Shown here piece after piece: positions 34,217 to 47,653 of a stretch of DNA of 64,000 bases. Below the pieces are notes generated by a model, which was given only the letters and a program-made list of their open reading frames with translations, did no database searches and was not told the DNA's origin. The stretch covers positions 6,572,001 through 6,636,000 of the forward strand of contig NC_085920.1 of NCBI RefSeq assembly GCF_035222485.1, written 5' to 3'. This stretch comes from Podospora pseudoanserina. Its lineage: Eukaryota > Ascomycota > Sordariomycetes > Sordariales > Podosporaceae. Numbering within the stretch: the stretch's first letter is position 1; each line of letters opens with the position of its first letter. The position numbers were made by a program, and so were the translations under genes.

Positions 34217-37200
34217 ATGTCGAGGTCATCCTACTCAGACGAAAGCGTCGATATCGGCGACAGTGAGCATTATCATGAAGATGAGAATGAAAGACAAGGC
34301 TTGTCTTCTACGACGGTTCGCAACGGCAGCGTAGCACCAAGAGCCCCTAAACATGGGAAGTTCTATGGCCTGCCACCTCGTCAACAGCAGCAGCCGGAGC
34401 GGCCGCGGCGACCAAAGCGCTCAGCACAAGATCAAGGGGGACAGGATTGGGAAACGGGACGTCAACGGCAACAGGCGAGCTCTGCTTCACGGGAACGGCG
34501 CCGGTCTCCTTCACCGCTTTCTTTTCCAAATTCCCCATCGCCTCCGCGTCCAACCTGGGTACAAAATCTAGGCAGGGCAAATACTTATATCTCGGAGGCG
34601 AGGGAACGAACTACTGGGCCGGTGAACTACTGGGATCAGATGGGTCACGAGGGCCCCGAGCAACGCAATCGGTCCCTTGTCACGGTTCGGCCAGTATCTA
34701 GAGCAAGACGAAGGCCAGCACAAGAGGAACCAACGGCACACCAGTCTGGCAGGGAACCACGTACAGGTCACTTACATGAGGACCCCTTCAACGTCGAAAC
34801 TCGTACGAGACCGCCTGTTCTGCAACTTCGGACGCAACCACGACGAGAACAGTCTCGCAGAAACCGACGGATTCCAGATTTCAGACCGCCCCCTTACGAG
34901 TATGTGCCTACTTATTTACAGGACCGCTCAACATCAATAGGAGAAACATTTAGCCAGAGCTCGGAATATTCAGATATAAGCGATGAGGGCCAGGAAAGCC
35001 AGCCATCAAATCACGATGTTTATGAGCGACCTGTTGACCTCGTTCATGACCCCTCACAATCAACCAAAAATATGACGATCCGGCTCGAGTTTGATATCGA
35101 AGAAGACTGGGACACTGATCTCGAGGAGTTTTGCCGACTCAGGCGGCTCGGTCGGTTCAAAGACGCGCAAGAATACTTCAAGCAAAACCTTGAACGCTAC
35201 AGCACCATCCCGTACATCCGGGTTCAGTACGCAGAAATGCTGGTTTCATCTGGAAACTTGAAGCTATTCCGAGATATGCGGCTACTGCCGGAATTTCTGC
35301 CTCCTGTCGGAGAGGAGAGTATGGATGAGCTGAACAGAGGCAAGCTGGCAGCGAACTATGCTCTGCTGGATCTCTTGTCGCAGCGGCACTTTCCAAACTA
35401 CATACAGATGGCGTGGCAGATTGTGGAAAACACGCTGAAAGCCCTCAGCACCGAACAAGTCATAGGATCAACAGAGGTAAGAAACATGTAATCTCTTGCA
35501 TCACATCCTTGAGGATCGTATATTGACCATTTCCTAGATACAACTACTGAGTTTGTGCCTGCGGGTGTTGCACCGCTTGGAGGCCTGTACGCATGAAGGC
35601 ATTATTGACGTGCCTAAGATTTACGCAAAGCATCTTTTCGATTGGAGCCGCCTTTATCGCGAGATCACCGCAGAAGATAGCATCTGGGATGCCAGAGATC
35701 TTTTGGTGGCTGCCACATCTGTGTTTGGCTGGCAGGACATGTCAGTCATGTTTTTCGGGACCAGTTACCTTCCCAAAATTATGGAGTTAATTTCCAATGA
35801 CTGGATTCGGACAAGCTACGACGAACCATCGGCGTTGGGTCTCCTTGACCTTTTTACCTCACTGATACTTCAAGATCACAACAAGGAAATGGACGTTCGC
35901 AACCACCTTTTACTCGAATATGCCACGATCTTAGCACGCTCCATTCAAGACCACAATGAGGGGTTCATGCGAAGCAGGCCCTTTCTACAATGGTTACTTG
36001 TCAAAGCAGTGCTCGAGAAGACGGCTGCTCCAGAGCGACCTGACGGGATTCACCTCAAGGACTTTGACGGTCTCGAGCTCAAACAAAAGAACGGAATACA
36101 TTTGCCCATCTATATTCCGAAAAACGGGCTGGAAAGGCCTTCATGGGACATGTTCTTCACTCGATCTAGCCCAGCACAACGCCATACCGCAGAAGTTGTG
36201 GTAGCCACCGCCGATGCCATTGGAGACTACTTCCTCAAAGCAGAGGCCTTGAAAATCTTGATCCTTTTTTCCCAAAACCCGGGAAGGTCCATGTCAGATC
36301 TCTGTCGCCTCCAGCTCGAGATCCAGGGGGATACTGAAGGCTACCTCGCCACGCGACTGTCGACTTATTTGCTCTTGAACGAGTCGAATGAGCTGCAAGA
36401 CTTGGGAATAAGTCCCACCAATTTTGATCCCACAAGGAACGAGAATTGTGAAAATGCAACACTAAGATGGGCCAGCGCTGTTCTTCCTGCGCAAACCCTT
36501 CTCCGTTCCGATATTCGCGAGGATAATCGGCAGCCTACCCCTCAAAATGAAAACCTTTCATCCGAACTTCTTCAGGCAGCCTTCAACGTGTGTGGCCCAA
36601 AGCTTCCGTCTTATATCGTAGATTTCGCAAGACAGAAGCTTCAACTCGACGCCCCCTCGATAGTCCCGATGCCGATGCTGGCATTACACAACCCGACCGA
36701 CGATAAGCCAACAGCAGATAAGGCCAGAGACAATGTTGACGGCATTCCGAGATACAGTCCCTTCATCTCTGGACAACAACATGCTTCAGGATATCCGTAT
36801 CCCTTCATCTACCCAAATCCCAACTACCCAGCTCATAACGATCCATTTCTTAGCCACCAGCCTTCCAACTACCCATACTCCAACTACCCATACTCCAACT
36901 ACCCATACTCCAACTACCCGACCGCGTACGGACAGCCACAAAATCCAAATGCCGTGTATCACAATGTTGCTCCCTATGTCGGGACATATCCTTGGCTACA
37001 AGGACCCGGGCCCGCCAACGTTGCCGGGACACCAAACCCCTTTGACTTTTACACTCCATCGGCGCCAGCGCCGCCGCCTGCTTCCGGGATGCCGTCCCAA
37101 GACTATCAGACAAACCAACCTCCAACGGCGCCTAACGGGGTGTGGCCGGACGTGGAGGTGGCTGGATGGCCTGCTACGTGGCAAGAGGATGCTCAACGTC

Positions 37201-39224
37201 TTGCAAACTCTCGGCCCCCTCCTTCAACCGACGACGAGGACGTCACCATCAGGGTGAAAGGTCATCAGACTCGGGTTGGCGGCGACGCGCAGGCGAGTTC
37301 GGACAAAGTTTCACAGTGGCTATTTCCGGGAAGTGATGGAGCACCGAATATTGGCAAGAAGGACCCTAATGAGCAGTCGATCCCTCCACCATCCGGAAAG
37401 CCTGCTGTTCCTGGTGACAGTGCGCCCAAAGTCAACAGTTCGACTCCTGTCAATGATAATGTGGCTCCCGAAACAAAAGAGGGCGATCCTGGCCAAGCAT
37501 CGAAGCCTGTTGCACCAGAGACCACTGATGCCAATGGCGGCTCGAACGTGAATAGGGGAGATCCGGGCCCAAACACTGGGATACGTAGGCGGCACACTGT
37601 GGATGTCTTACCGGAACGCAGTCATGCTAAAGTGAACAAGACGGCTGACACCGCGAATGGTATCATTCCCGAAGAAAACAACCCTTCTGGTAGCCTGGAG
37701 GCCGAGGATAATGGTGACAGTGTCGATGAGAAGCCGAGTTTCGATGTGGAAGAGGGCTTGCCCAAGCTTAGCTTCCCTCCAGGTCTTCTCAAAGGGCACA
37801 AGTTGACGGTCATTCTCGATAGCAAGGACGATCCTCAGAAGGTCAAGGCGTATGTCATCGACGTAGAAGGCGTGCATGAGACCCCAGTAGTGCGCCCTAC
37901 AACTGGAGAGCAGCACCGGTCCAGGACGAAAATTCACGTCAAATCCGGTTCCTATGAGGTTGCCGATGCAGGAAATGAATCGGGCGAGTCGACTGTAAGG
38001 ATAAGCAGAAGCAGAAGCAGGGAAAAAGGCAAAGCTAGAGACACCAGCGAAGCGCCACCGAGTTATCCAGAGGGCGGTGTCAAGGAACACACGACTATAC
38101 ACGGCACCGTGCGGCCCCACGTTGTTTTGGATGATTTTGTCACCCAGCCGCCACATGATAAACTGTCGAAACCGACAAGGAAGAATTCGGGGTTTGGAGG
38201 TCCAGCCGGAGAAGGTCCATCGAGACGGCAGAGCATGTCCAAGCCAAGGTCTAGCAAAGAGGAGCAGGACAAGTTGGCAAAGTCTGTCAACAAGAGAGCA
38301 AAGAAGGCTGCCCAGAGGTTTTCATCTCTTGGTCCAGCTCCCAGTCCGGCCCCCAGTCCGCCGCCTAGCCCACCGCCCTCTGGTTCGCGACCGCCACCTG
38401 ACAGGCCTGTGTATATCCCCGATGCCGATCCCGACACGGGCGCTATCCCCGAGAACGACGAGGGTGCTGGTGATGGCGTTGGCGGGCATGAGCATCAAGA
38501 CGGAGATCAAGGACAGGCGCAGGACCAGGAGCAGGGGCATGGACAAGCTCCAGAGCAGAAACAAGACCATGTTCAAGAAGAGACCCAAAGTCGGAACCAA
38601 CGGGAAAGGCAGTACTACAATCAAGGTCCAGACCGGCAACAAAACGAGCAACTAGGCGAGGGCATCCGAGTCTATTGTTCAGGCAACCCCACAGATCCCA
38701 CCATCCCGACCACCAACTCCTCTGCGCAAACTGCGCCCTCCCCCGAGAAAACATCCCATCCCGACAGCCACGACAGCACAGATGAAGACTGGGAGACCCA
38801 GAGCATAGACGGCGACGAAGCTGCTGGCAGCTACGAGGCAGTGTTTGAAGCCTTTTCTGACGAGGACGCAGACGAAGACGAGCAGGCGACCCGCAAAGAG
38901 GTGGAGCAGATGCTGAACGACATGCAAACCGCCAGAAAGAGGAGACAGGATGCGGATCGGGCAGAGGAGGAGTGGTTGAAGGGACGGCTGGAGCGTCTTG
39001 CTGCTAAGGAGAAAGAGGAAGAGGAAGCGAAGGCGAAGGGGAAGGGGAAGGGGAAGGAAAAGGTTGCGGTGGTGGAGGAACTGGAGAGCATCTCTTCTGT
39101 GATGACGGAGGATGAGGAACGGTTTAGGTGGGGTGAGGAGCCAAGGTCGCCTTTGAGGAGTTTGAAGAGGAAGGGGAGGGGGATTAAAAGGTTAGCAGAC
39201 TTTGTTAAGCGGGGATCGGGGTAG
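34217..39224 (+). CDS. Large uncharacterised fungal protein (1,648 residues)
   Basis: Exons 34217-35476 and 35538-39224 are joined by a 61-nt GT-AG intron. I do not recognise the family. The N-terminus SRSSYSDESVDIGDSEHYHE resembles that of the coiled-coil protein 8 kb upstream. Residues about 285-700 look folded and alpha-helical (DTDLEEFCRLRRLGRFKDAQ, YFKQNLERY, YIRVQYAEMLVSSGNLKL), similar in style to a tetratricopeptide-like or helical-repeat domain. The rest is mostly disordered: repeats of NYPYS, proline runs, R/S-rich and Q/D/H-rich stretches. It ends with a K/E-rich coiled coil and a basic tail. A short ordered island (LPKLSFPPGLLKGHKLTVIL) lies near residue 1170. A large scaffold-type protein is the most that can be said. 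Confidence 0.8.
36867..36919 (+). repeat. Tandem 15-bp coding repeat (NYPYS)
   Basis: The unit AACTACCCATACTCC occurs three times in perfect copies plus a partial fourth, within the large unknown gene. It encodes repeated NYPYS pentapeptides. Confidence 0.95.
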
Positions 39225-41370
39225 AGATGTGTGTGGGAGGGGGGGGGGGTTAATGGGATGTTTGGTGTGTTTGTCAGGGATGGCATCGACAGATGGGAGG
39301 TGGATGTTGCCTTTTCTCGGGTAGAACCGCCCATGTTGACACAATTAGATCACACAGTTTGGTCGAATCACTCCATGAAACAAAGCTTTGTATTCTCGAG
39401 CGTCTTGTGGTTGACAGCATGGCAAAGCTCACTTTCCAAAGCGAACATTAAACCATCTTGAAAAAGAAGAACTAGGGATCGTGAGTAAATAAATTAATAT
39501 TCTCTGTGTCTCAATCAGCAAGGGGGAGAGGAAGATGTCGAGATCATAGTGACGGCACTGTATTTTAACGATGAGTTTCGAGAACAAAAAGCCTCCTTGC
39601 TTCCCACGCTCAGTTTCGGGGCCAGGTGTACGTGAGCAACAGGCGAGTCTCTCGGGCAGGCAGTTTTGTATTCGTCAAGGCGGGCGATCTGGCCGTTGCC
39701 AGACCCGTTCCGGAAGCAGCCTTGCCAACATTTCGCACGCAGTCGAGAGACCTGCTGAGGGAAGTCTGCTCTACAGTGGTATCGCGGCCAACTTGGCAGT
39801 AACAGTCGGGCTTTAGCTGAATGGATAGCTTGACGAACTGGCAGGCTTCTTTTGGAAGAGAACTTTGGAGCCAGGACGTCGGTGGCAGCAGAGAAAGTTG
39901 CTGCGCTGAAATATATGGAACAGAACTATATCGTAAGGGCAGGGCGTTCTCAACCTACGCCGTGGAAAAGGCGAGGCGCTGGCTACGCCCGAACACTTTG
40001 GTGCGAGCGATCAGACAAATACTTGTATAATTGTAGAAGCAAAAGTCACTGTGTCGCCCTCTGTACTGATATCTCTGCATATCTGAGAGCAGAGGTTCCA
40101 TGCCCAGCGAGAATGCGGTCGTTGATGACTGAAGAACCGGGACACCACCTAGGGGTCTCGCGGTCCTGTACGACGACGGAGATAGCTCCGTGCAGCACAT
40201 GCTTTAAAATAAAAATCAAACTAACGGTCAAGATAAGTAAATGCAGTACAACACCGAAGCGAAGTCGGCTACACGGAGCGGCAGGACTCTAGAATGGATT
40301 GCGCGCAAGAAAACACAAGGCCCCCGGTCCGGCTTGGCGAGAGCATTGGAGCTTCCGGGCCGGGTCCGGGTCCGGGAACCAACCCCGCTTGTTTGAGGCT
40401 CCGTAAACCGTAAACCCCGGGCCGGCGGCGGAAACGGAAGAAATTCAATACCATAGAAAAACAACCGCAAATATCAGCGCAGAAGTCAACGAGCAAATTT
40501 CAATTTTTGACCACGAAATTCTGGATAAGGGGACACCAGTGCCCTTGCTCCGGTTGAACAGCGTACAACAAAAGTCAGAGTGGCTGGGAAAAGTGTTCTC
40601 GCTGGACTCACAACACGGGAACCGGGGTTCAGTGCTGAAAAGGATTGACTTGTCAAAGCCGGAACGGATACAACGGGGCGAAATGTGATATGCCGTACAG
40701 GTGAGAACTGTCCTTGGCCCGAAACGAATCTGGCTGTCGTTTTCGGCATCCAGCACACAACATTGCACTGCGACAGTCGGGGCAGGTGGTGCATTTCGTT
40801 CGTTTTTTCCCTTTGGGCGCAGATTGCGTCTGGTGCGAAGAAAGCGGTTGCAGCGGTGCGGAGGTGCGCTATTTGCTGCAAGGATGTGGTGATAAGTAAT
40901 GTCGAGTGGCAAAGAGCGGTCCGAAAGAGCATGGTGACATGCTGCTGCCAGGCCACACACAAGCAAGTCGAGTCGAGGTTTCCAGCACGGGCTCTCTATC
41001 GGGTGCTGGGGTCGGGGGTTGGTTGTTGTTTGTTGGAGGTGGTGCTGGTGCTGGGCCACAGAGGGCGCTACGGTTGCGATTGTGAGCAAAATCCCGAAGC
41101 TATTTGCAGCTCTGGATGTTGGTGGCAGGACTGCTCGTGTGCGACGTCGCTACCTGCTGCTCGTGTCGACCGGGTGTTTGCGAGTCAAGCAGCGTTATTT
41201 CTGTTTCCATGCAGGTAAGCCAGGAGTGGAAGGCTATTTGACGACGGCTTCTCAGCGAAAAGACATGCGTCGCCAAAGAGCAACATCGAGTTGCGCACCA
41301 TCGGCCGGCCAATGGCACAAAGTTGCCGACACCCACTTTCCCATGTCGGCTTGGCAGGGAGGAGGGTTGG

Positions 41371-41410
41371 CGATGCTGGTCGATGCTGGTCGATGCTGGT
41401 CGATGCTGGT
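41371..41410. repeat. Four perfect copies of a 10-bp repeat
   Basis: The unit CGATGCTGGT is repeated four times without error in the gene-poor region. Confidence 0.97.
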
Positions 41411-43117
41411 CGTGGGGGGGAATTCCAGGCCCAGGACAGACGGGGGGAGGGGTTGATGAGGGGTAACGTGAGCATCAAACCTAACGCGCCAGTGCAGCAC
41501 AGCTCACCATCGAGAGCTTGGGCATGCGTGGCAGTTAGCCCAGTATCACCGGACGCTGCGCAGGACGCCATCCAACCCCATCCCCTTCACCCTCACGGCA
41601 GCCAAACGGTCGAGGCCATGTTTCCGGTCCAGTTTCGATGTCGAGAGCTTGGTTCAGACAGCTTTTTGAAGCGGGGCATTGCCGTCATTTGTAAGTGATC
41701 GGGCGAAGCTGATAAGATGGAATGTCATCATTCTGAACAGGGGTACATGATCAGCTCCAGGATCACAGATGGAAGAAAACGAATCAGGTGTTGAGCTTCA
41801 TTTCGAGGCTGTCGGCTGACCAATAGATAAGATCCCGGCCGGCAGGGATCCCAGGCGCACAAGGAACAGAAACGGAATAGCGGGGCGCATCTGGGCTTGC
41901 CAAGCCGAGCTCCAAACCAGTACGTACCCGGAGCAGGAAGCCGGAAGGGCAGGAAAATGTGTTGCCAAAATCAAAGCTTTTGGGTTCGAAAGCTGTTGAT
42001 CAATATGCGCCCAGAGCTACGGGCAAGCGATCCATGGTTGAAATCAAATGGCGAGTGCGGGAAGGGCGGTAGTGTATACATACATAGAGCGATAATTCAG
42101 GCGTCGATATCGCTTGATGGCTAGGCCCGAGGAAGATGCGACTTAGCTTGCGACACGTTGCCTTGAGGAGATGGGTTGCGGCATAGCAGCAGCCACGAAA
42201 GCCGAAGCATGCGAAGGATGAGGAAGGCGAGTCGGCTTGGTGACGACCATGATGACCGGTGTCTGGGTGGATATGGGTTGTACAGAACACACCAGCATAC
42301 CATTTTCGGTAAACACAGCATACGAGGGACTTTTTGGATCAGAGCAGCTCCGAGTATGGACTTTGGTGAAAAGTCCCTCTGTTCGCCGCACTTCCAGCCT
42401 CGGAGCCACCGCATGACAACCAGCGCAGCTCTGATGCAGAGAGACGGAACCGGGGCCAGAAGATGGCATTGGTAATAATGTGGCTCGGAGGCAGCGATTC
42501 CTTGCGCTCCAGGGCAACCTTGAAGGACTCCCGGGGGGTCACCAGAGAGACAGACGGGTGTTATTCCCACAGAATCCAGGCAGCCTAATAAAAAGGCGAT
42601 CCAAGTGACGCTGTACAGAACACACAGCACACCTCCAACCGCTGGCACATCCAGGCGCACACACGGCGGTACCGGACTTGAGACCGAAGTGCTCCCCGTC
42701 TGGTTGCCTTTTGACGATTTGCTTTTCAGCATGTCTTGTTCGTAATCTCGATGCTGACAATGGTCCGTTTTCTCCGAGTTTTGTTCATTTTTGGTCCCTT
42801 GGACGGGCATGCTGCATCCCCGCACCACACACAGTCCAGCCGCCGCTTTGTTGAGACTTGTGTTGCAGTTTTATTTTATTTTTTTATTTTTTTATTATTA
42901 TTATTACTATTGGCTGCCCGCCTGGTATTAGGCACTGTACACTCGACGCCCTTGGCTAGGTTCCTTTGAGAACGGTTGTTTGTGCCTTCCACTTTTCGCC
43001 TTTTTGGAGTCTCAGACAGGACTTTCCACAGAAGCCCCTCCCTTGCACCCCTCACTCACCCCTCTCCTCTGTCCGTCCCCCGCCCCCCAGCAAAGCACCA
43101 AAGCACCAAAGCACAGC

Positions 43118-43149
43118 GCTGGCTGGCTGGCTGGCTGGCTTGCTGGCTG
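43118..43149. repeat. GGCT microsatellite
   Basis: Consecutive GGCT units are broken by one extra T. A short CAAAGCACC-type repeat precedes them from about 43090. Confidence 0.9.
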
Positions 43150-44769
43150 TACGGATCAGGGAGGGGAACAAGAAGCGGCCCCTGCAAGAAGGAAAGAGTG
43201 CGGCCGCTCATGTCTTTGACGGTCTGTTTTTACGCAGCGCTGTGTACGGTACAGTAGCTTACGGTACGTACAGGGGATCCACCCTCTGCAGTCCACCAAC
43301 AGCGGCGCTCGGTTTGGCTGGCAAAAGATGCCGCCGATGCGAGCGAGACCTGCGAGTGATCGAGGATCCCTCTTACTCTCTCTTCCTTGCTGCTTTTTCT
43401 TCTCGCGAGGGTAAGAGAGATAGCGGGTTGGAGGTGGCTCTTACTAGTGCCTGCTCTGCAGTCCCGCCTGTGACCAACGAGTGACCAGAAACGAATTGAT
43501 TACGGGTGACTCTTGGTGACTCGGTGACCTGACCTGACATGACCAAGCCCATCCAGCCAGCCTTGACTTGGACTTGACTGGGCTCGTCCTGCTAAGAAAA
43601 CTGATACCTACTTGGGCTTGAAACTGGAACTTGCTCGACGGGACAAGTGCCTTGCCTTTTTTTGCTCCGCCCTGCCCCCCATGTTCCATGCTCAGGCTCC
43701 ATGCTGCTTCGGGTCTTTCTTGCTTTTGATGATACAAAACCGACACGATCCCCAACAGCCTGTTCCGCCCGTTCCCTTTCTTCTCCCTTTTTGCTCTCTT
43801 CCCGACACCTGCCTTCCCTCAACACACAGCCGAACCCGTATCCTCACCACCATCCCTTGGAGGTCTTTGCTCTCTTGTTCAGCTTTTGTGTCCTTGTCGG
43901 AGCACATCTCCAACCAGGCGCTTTTATCTTCTGCCTCTCGGCTTATCGGCGGTTTTCCTTCTGGTCTTATCAGTCCTCTGGCCCGGTGTGGAGTCTGGAG
44001 CTCGGTCTATCTAGCTGTCACCTCATACGTGGGATTTATGAATGAATAAGTGAGCAACCAAGAGCAATTCACCCCCCACCCCTCCCTTCCCTCTGGGCTT
44101 TTGCAGGGGCGTGATGGGCAGAGCCTGCCGCCGGAGGACACGAGACTGCTGTGGGCAGTTAGATTTTTCTTGGAGATAAATAACTGACTCCGCCGGTTGC
44201 GCTCAAGTTGCAGAGTAGAAAACTTCCACGAACATTGCCCCTGATTTGCGACTGCCTGACCTCAGCGAGTGTATCTGGTGATAACACGACGGCGAAAGTG
44301 AGCATCAGTCACCGACGAACTCTAACCCTGTCCACGACCCCGAAACGAGCCCGTTTTTGCAGTTGGGAAGACTCGGACACGCGGGACATTTACTTATGCA
44401 TGGTGGAGGATCAAAGTTTCAGCTTTGCCAGTCGTAAATCTGGGCCATCGAGGTTCTCAGCCACTAGATTGAGCCAATATTCAACCTAGCCATCACGGAG
44501 TCCCACCACCGGCTGGAAGCAAGAGAGGATTACGAGCCAGAGCATTTTTAGGGAACGGCAGAGCGGTGAGGGCCACAAGCTCAGGAGCTTCGCTTTCTTT
44601 GTCAAAAACACCTGGGACAGTTGCCATCTCCGCTGAAAGGAGCCCAACCACGGATCAGGAAGTTCACGGCGGAAACTGCAGCAGCCTCACACCCCCATAG
44701 GCTATCTACTGCAGCTACCCGTTGTGAATCGCAATCAGAACCGCGGTCCGGGTGACTGAGCAGAACAGG

Positions 44770-45100
44770 ATGGATCAAATGGACTATGAGATGCACCAGG
44801 CCGAGGTGCCAACCTCTCAGGCGCCCGCACATCCAGCAACGCATTCCGGATTCCAAAGTGGGCCACCACAAGGTCAGGGCGGCTGCCCCTTTTTCCGGAA
44901 TGAACAACAGCATCGCCAGCCATCAGGCTTGCCTCATCTTCACCCCTCATACCCGCACTACCACCATGGCGTTAACTCTCTGTACCACCTGTCCAGACAA
45001 AACCAAGGGCCCCACGCTCCTCGGCCATCCCACAGCCGCAACCTCTCCCTTCAGCCACACCATCACCCTCAACAGCCCAGCCACGGACAACTGCAACAGC

Positions 45101-45141
<41 letters not shown>

Positions 45142-47653
45142 CCGCAGCAGCAGCAGCAGCAGCAGCAGCAACAACACCAACAACAACAACAACAGACTCA
45201 ACCCCCCCCATTGTCTCTGCCACTGCCTCATTCCCAGTCCCACTCGCACTCGCACTCACACTCCCTCTCTCATCCCCATCCGCACTCGCACTACGATCCG
45301 ATCTACCCCGGATGGTCCTCTTCGGCACAGAGCGCCAGTCCCGCATATCAGTGGGTGGCCCCCGCTTCTGCCCCCGGCCCTCCCCCGCCACATGCCATCC
45401 CGCTCCTTTCGGTTCCGTTGCAGCTGCAGTCAATCTTGAGGCCGTCAGGCTCCGATCAATTCTTTCCCAACGGCGGAGCAGGGAGTACAAACCCTAGCGG
45501 GTCCAACTCTGTGCTACCCAGCTTTCACTCGAACCAAAATCTTCCACATCTCGATTCCACCGTGCCACCACCCTTCTCCTTCCCCTACCGCCATCCTTCT
45601 GCCCTCCACCGGTTTTCGGTGGCGCCAGCTATTCAGAACCACCAGAGCCACTCGGGCTTGCCACAAGCCCCGTCTTTTCCTCAAGCGTCAACCCAAAACC
45701 AAACCCACCAACTTTACCAGAGTCAGCCTGGCCGGGAGGCGCTGTCTGCCGTAGCCATGAATACCGACCGCCCTTCTCCCGGCGATGCCCCCGCCGCTCA
45801 GCCCTCCCAGGCAGCTTCGGGTACCAACATGTCTTCCAATCCAAGTTCCGGAGCCGGCCCGGCGTCCTCTGGCTTGCCCCAGCCGGTCAATGGCTCAGGG
45901 GAGCCGTCGAGACGATCGGATCGTGGCCCCGGGAGCAACATGGCGTCCGGTCAGTTACCGCTTCCCGAACCTCGCCCAATGACCGCCGGTGACTCGACCC
46001 TGGCCATGTATCGGGGGTTCAGTGGTGAACAACGCCGAAGCGTGATTCGTCGAGCTCGTGCTGAGCTGGCCCAACCAACCGGCGACGACTACGATGAAAG
46101 CGAAGATGACTACAGCCCGATCGACGACGACGATGAAGCGTACCGCTTTGCCACCCAGTTCGGCCACGGATACATGCCGGACGAGAGTCGTCTCCGCCAA
46201 CAGCAGCTTCTTCGTGGCCAGATGTCGAGCAACAAGCGTGTGGCCTCCAAGAAAGCATTGGCCTCGTTGCAGAGCGTCGATATGGAGAGCCTGACGGCAT
46301 CCGAGAGAAGTAAGTGCCCCCTGCCCCTCCAGGTGTCAGTTCAAGCTCAACGGTGCTGACTTGGCTGACAGCCTGTGTCATTTGCTACAATGACTTTGGA
46401 GTGACGAGCCCCGAGGGGATCAGCGAGGCTCCGCTTCGACTTCCAAAGTGCAAGCACATTTTCGGTGACCACTGCATCAAGAAGTGGTTTGAAGAGTCTG
46501 ACAGCTGCCCTTACTGCCGAGACAAGGTGCCTTCTGACCCTGTCATGCCCCCCAGTGTTCAGGGATATATTCGAGCGTGAGTTGTTTGGGATTTCAAAAG
46601 CTGTGGCGCTGTCGAGTGGGTTTGCTAACAGCTGTCAACAGGACGGGAGAGTTTGTAGGAATGCCATATCGGCATGGCCCAGAACCAGGCAGCCGATTGC
46701 CTACCCACCCGCCGTCGAGAAGTGTCCAGAGCGGGGAGCGCCGGGCCTCTCCCTCCGACCCCTCGACCGAAAGCATGCGGAGGACTCGGGCCCGTTTCGG
46801 TGCCGCCCGTGGCTACGGCCCTCCAGCTTCGAACTTTGCCACTCCTTCGGGCTCTCGCCCGGGGCCTCCCCATGGTGCTTTCCCGAGCATGGCCAGTTTT
46901 CCTGGCTCAGTTGGTGCTGCCCCCCCGGGGCCATTCCAACCAAGTGGCCCGCCAGGAGCAAGCGGTGAGCAACAGATGCCCCTCCCTGCCCCCCCTGTTT
47001 CCTTTCCCTTCACCCAAGAAAGTTCCGTCGGGCTGACTGGGCTGCTTCGCGCCGGGCGGCAGCTCCAACTGGGTATGGGCAGCAACAGCAACATGGGCAG
47101 GGGCACCCTCCTCCCCGATACTATGCGCCATAACCTGTTGCAGTTTTCGGCGCCGCCTGCACCGGTCGACTTTCTGAGGAGCCCTTCGATCCTCCGTCCT
47201 AACCCGTCTGCTTTTCCGTCTTTGTTACCCGATCTGAACGCACCATGTACGCACCCATTTTCGGCAGCTGTGCGTCAGGGAATGTCCGCCCGCGGCGCGA
47301 ACCCTACTACTCAGCCGGCCCCAGCCCCCCGGAACTTGTCAAGAGCCAGACCGGGATACAACTCGACATACTCGACCACGAGGGACGGCCGGTCAAATGC
47401 CGACTTGATTGCGGAGGTAGAGGCTCAGTTGAGAGCAGAGACGCTTGGACCGGCTTCCAGCAGAACGTTGGGTGGCCCACAGGTCGTTCGCGAGCGGCTG
47501 CACCAGCAACGGGCGTCATCAACAAGCTCGCTCGCTCCCCAGCGAGGCTATGGCCATCCGCAGCCTCAGTTGCCCCAGAACGCCCGCGGGGAAGCGGGTG
47601 AGCCGCCACAAAAACGACGTCGGAGCGGTAGCTTCAGCGAGGGGAAGCAGTGA
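44770..47653 (+). CDS. RING-H2 finger protein with polyglutamine region (probable E3 ubiquitin ligase)
   Basis: Exons 44770-46309, 46372-46576 and 46642-47653 give 918 residues. The RING domain is encoded around the first splice join: TCVICYNDFG, then LPKCKHIFGDHCIKKWFEES and CPYCR, in C3H2C3 order near residues 514-560. The first splice supplies the residue before the first cysteine. The N-terminal half is low-complexity, with a run of about 35 glutamines broken by a few proline and histidine residues, and H/S repeats. The C-terminal part is disordered and P/G/S-rich with a basic end (PQKRRRSGS). RING-H2 proteins transfer ubiquitin from an E2; no membrane segment is seen, so it is probably soluble. 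Upstream of the first ATG the frame stays open for six codons without another ATG. Confidence 0.9.
45088..45202 (+). repeat. CAA/CAG repeat encoding polyglutamine
   Basis: A run mostly of CAA, then CAG, then CAA codons sits inside the RING-finger gene. Mixed codons are typical of older, more stable tracts. Confidence 0.95.

Larger units (their letters stand above)
39225..44769. other. 5.5-kb region with no supportable gene, upstream of the RING-finger gene
   Basis: ORFs of up to 235 codons exist on both strands but they overlap each other, have no recognisable domains and show no splice structure. The last 1.7 kb is pyrimidine-rich with runs of C, CCT and TTT, as in fungal promoters or long leaders. 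Two short tandem repeats are listed separately. It could hold a long 5' UTR, regulatory DNA or non-coding RNA; nothing decides between them. Confidence 0.5.

Noticed and set aside
39811-39845. Possible tRNA start (TTAGCTGAATGGATAGC)
   Set aside because: It resembles an A box, but no B box or pairing acceptor stem follows within tRNA distance.
40445-41089. 214-codon minus-strand ORF in the gene-poor region
   Set aside because: The composition is irregular and cysteine/histidine-scattered, with no domain; overlapping ORFs of similar length exist on the other strand.
42121-42828. 235-codon minus-strand ORF in the gene-poor region
   Set aside because: No recognisable domain or splice structure, and overlapping ORFs in other frames; probably chance.
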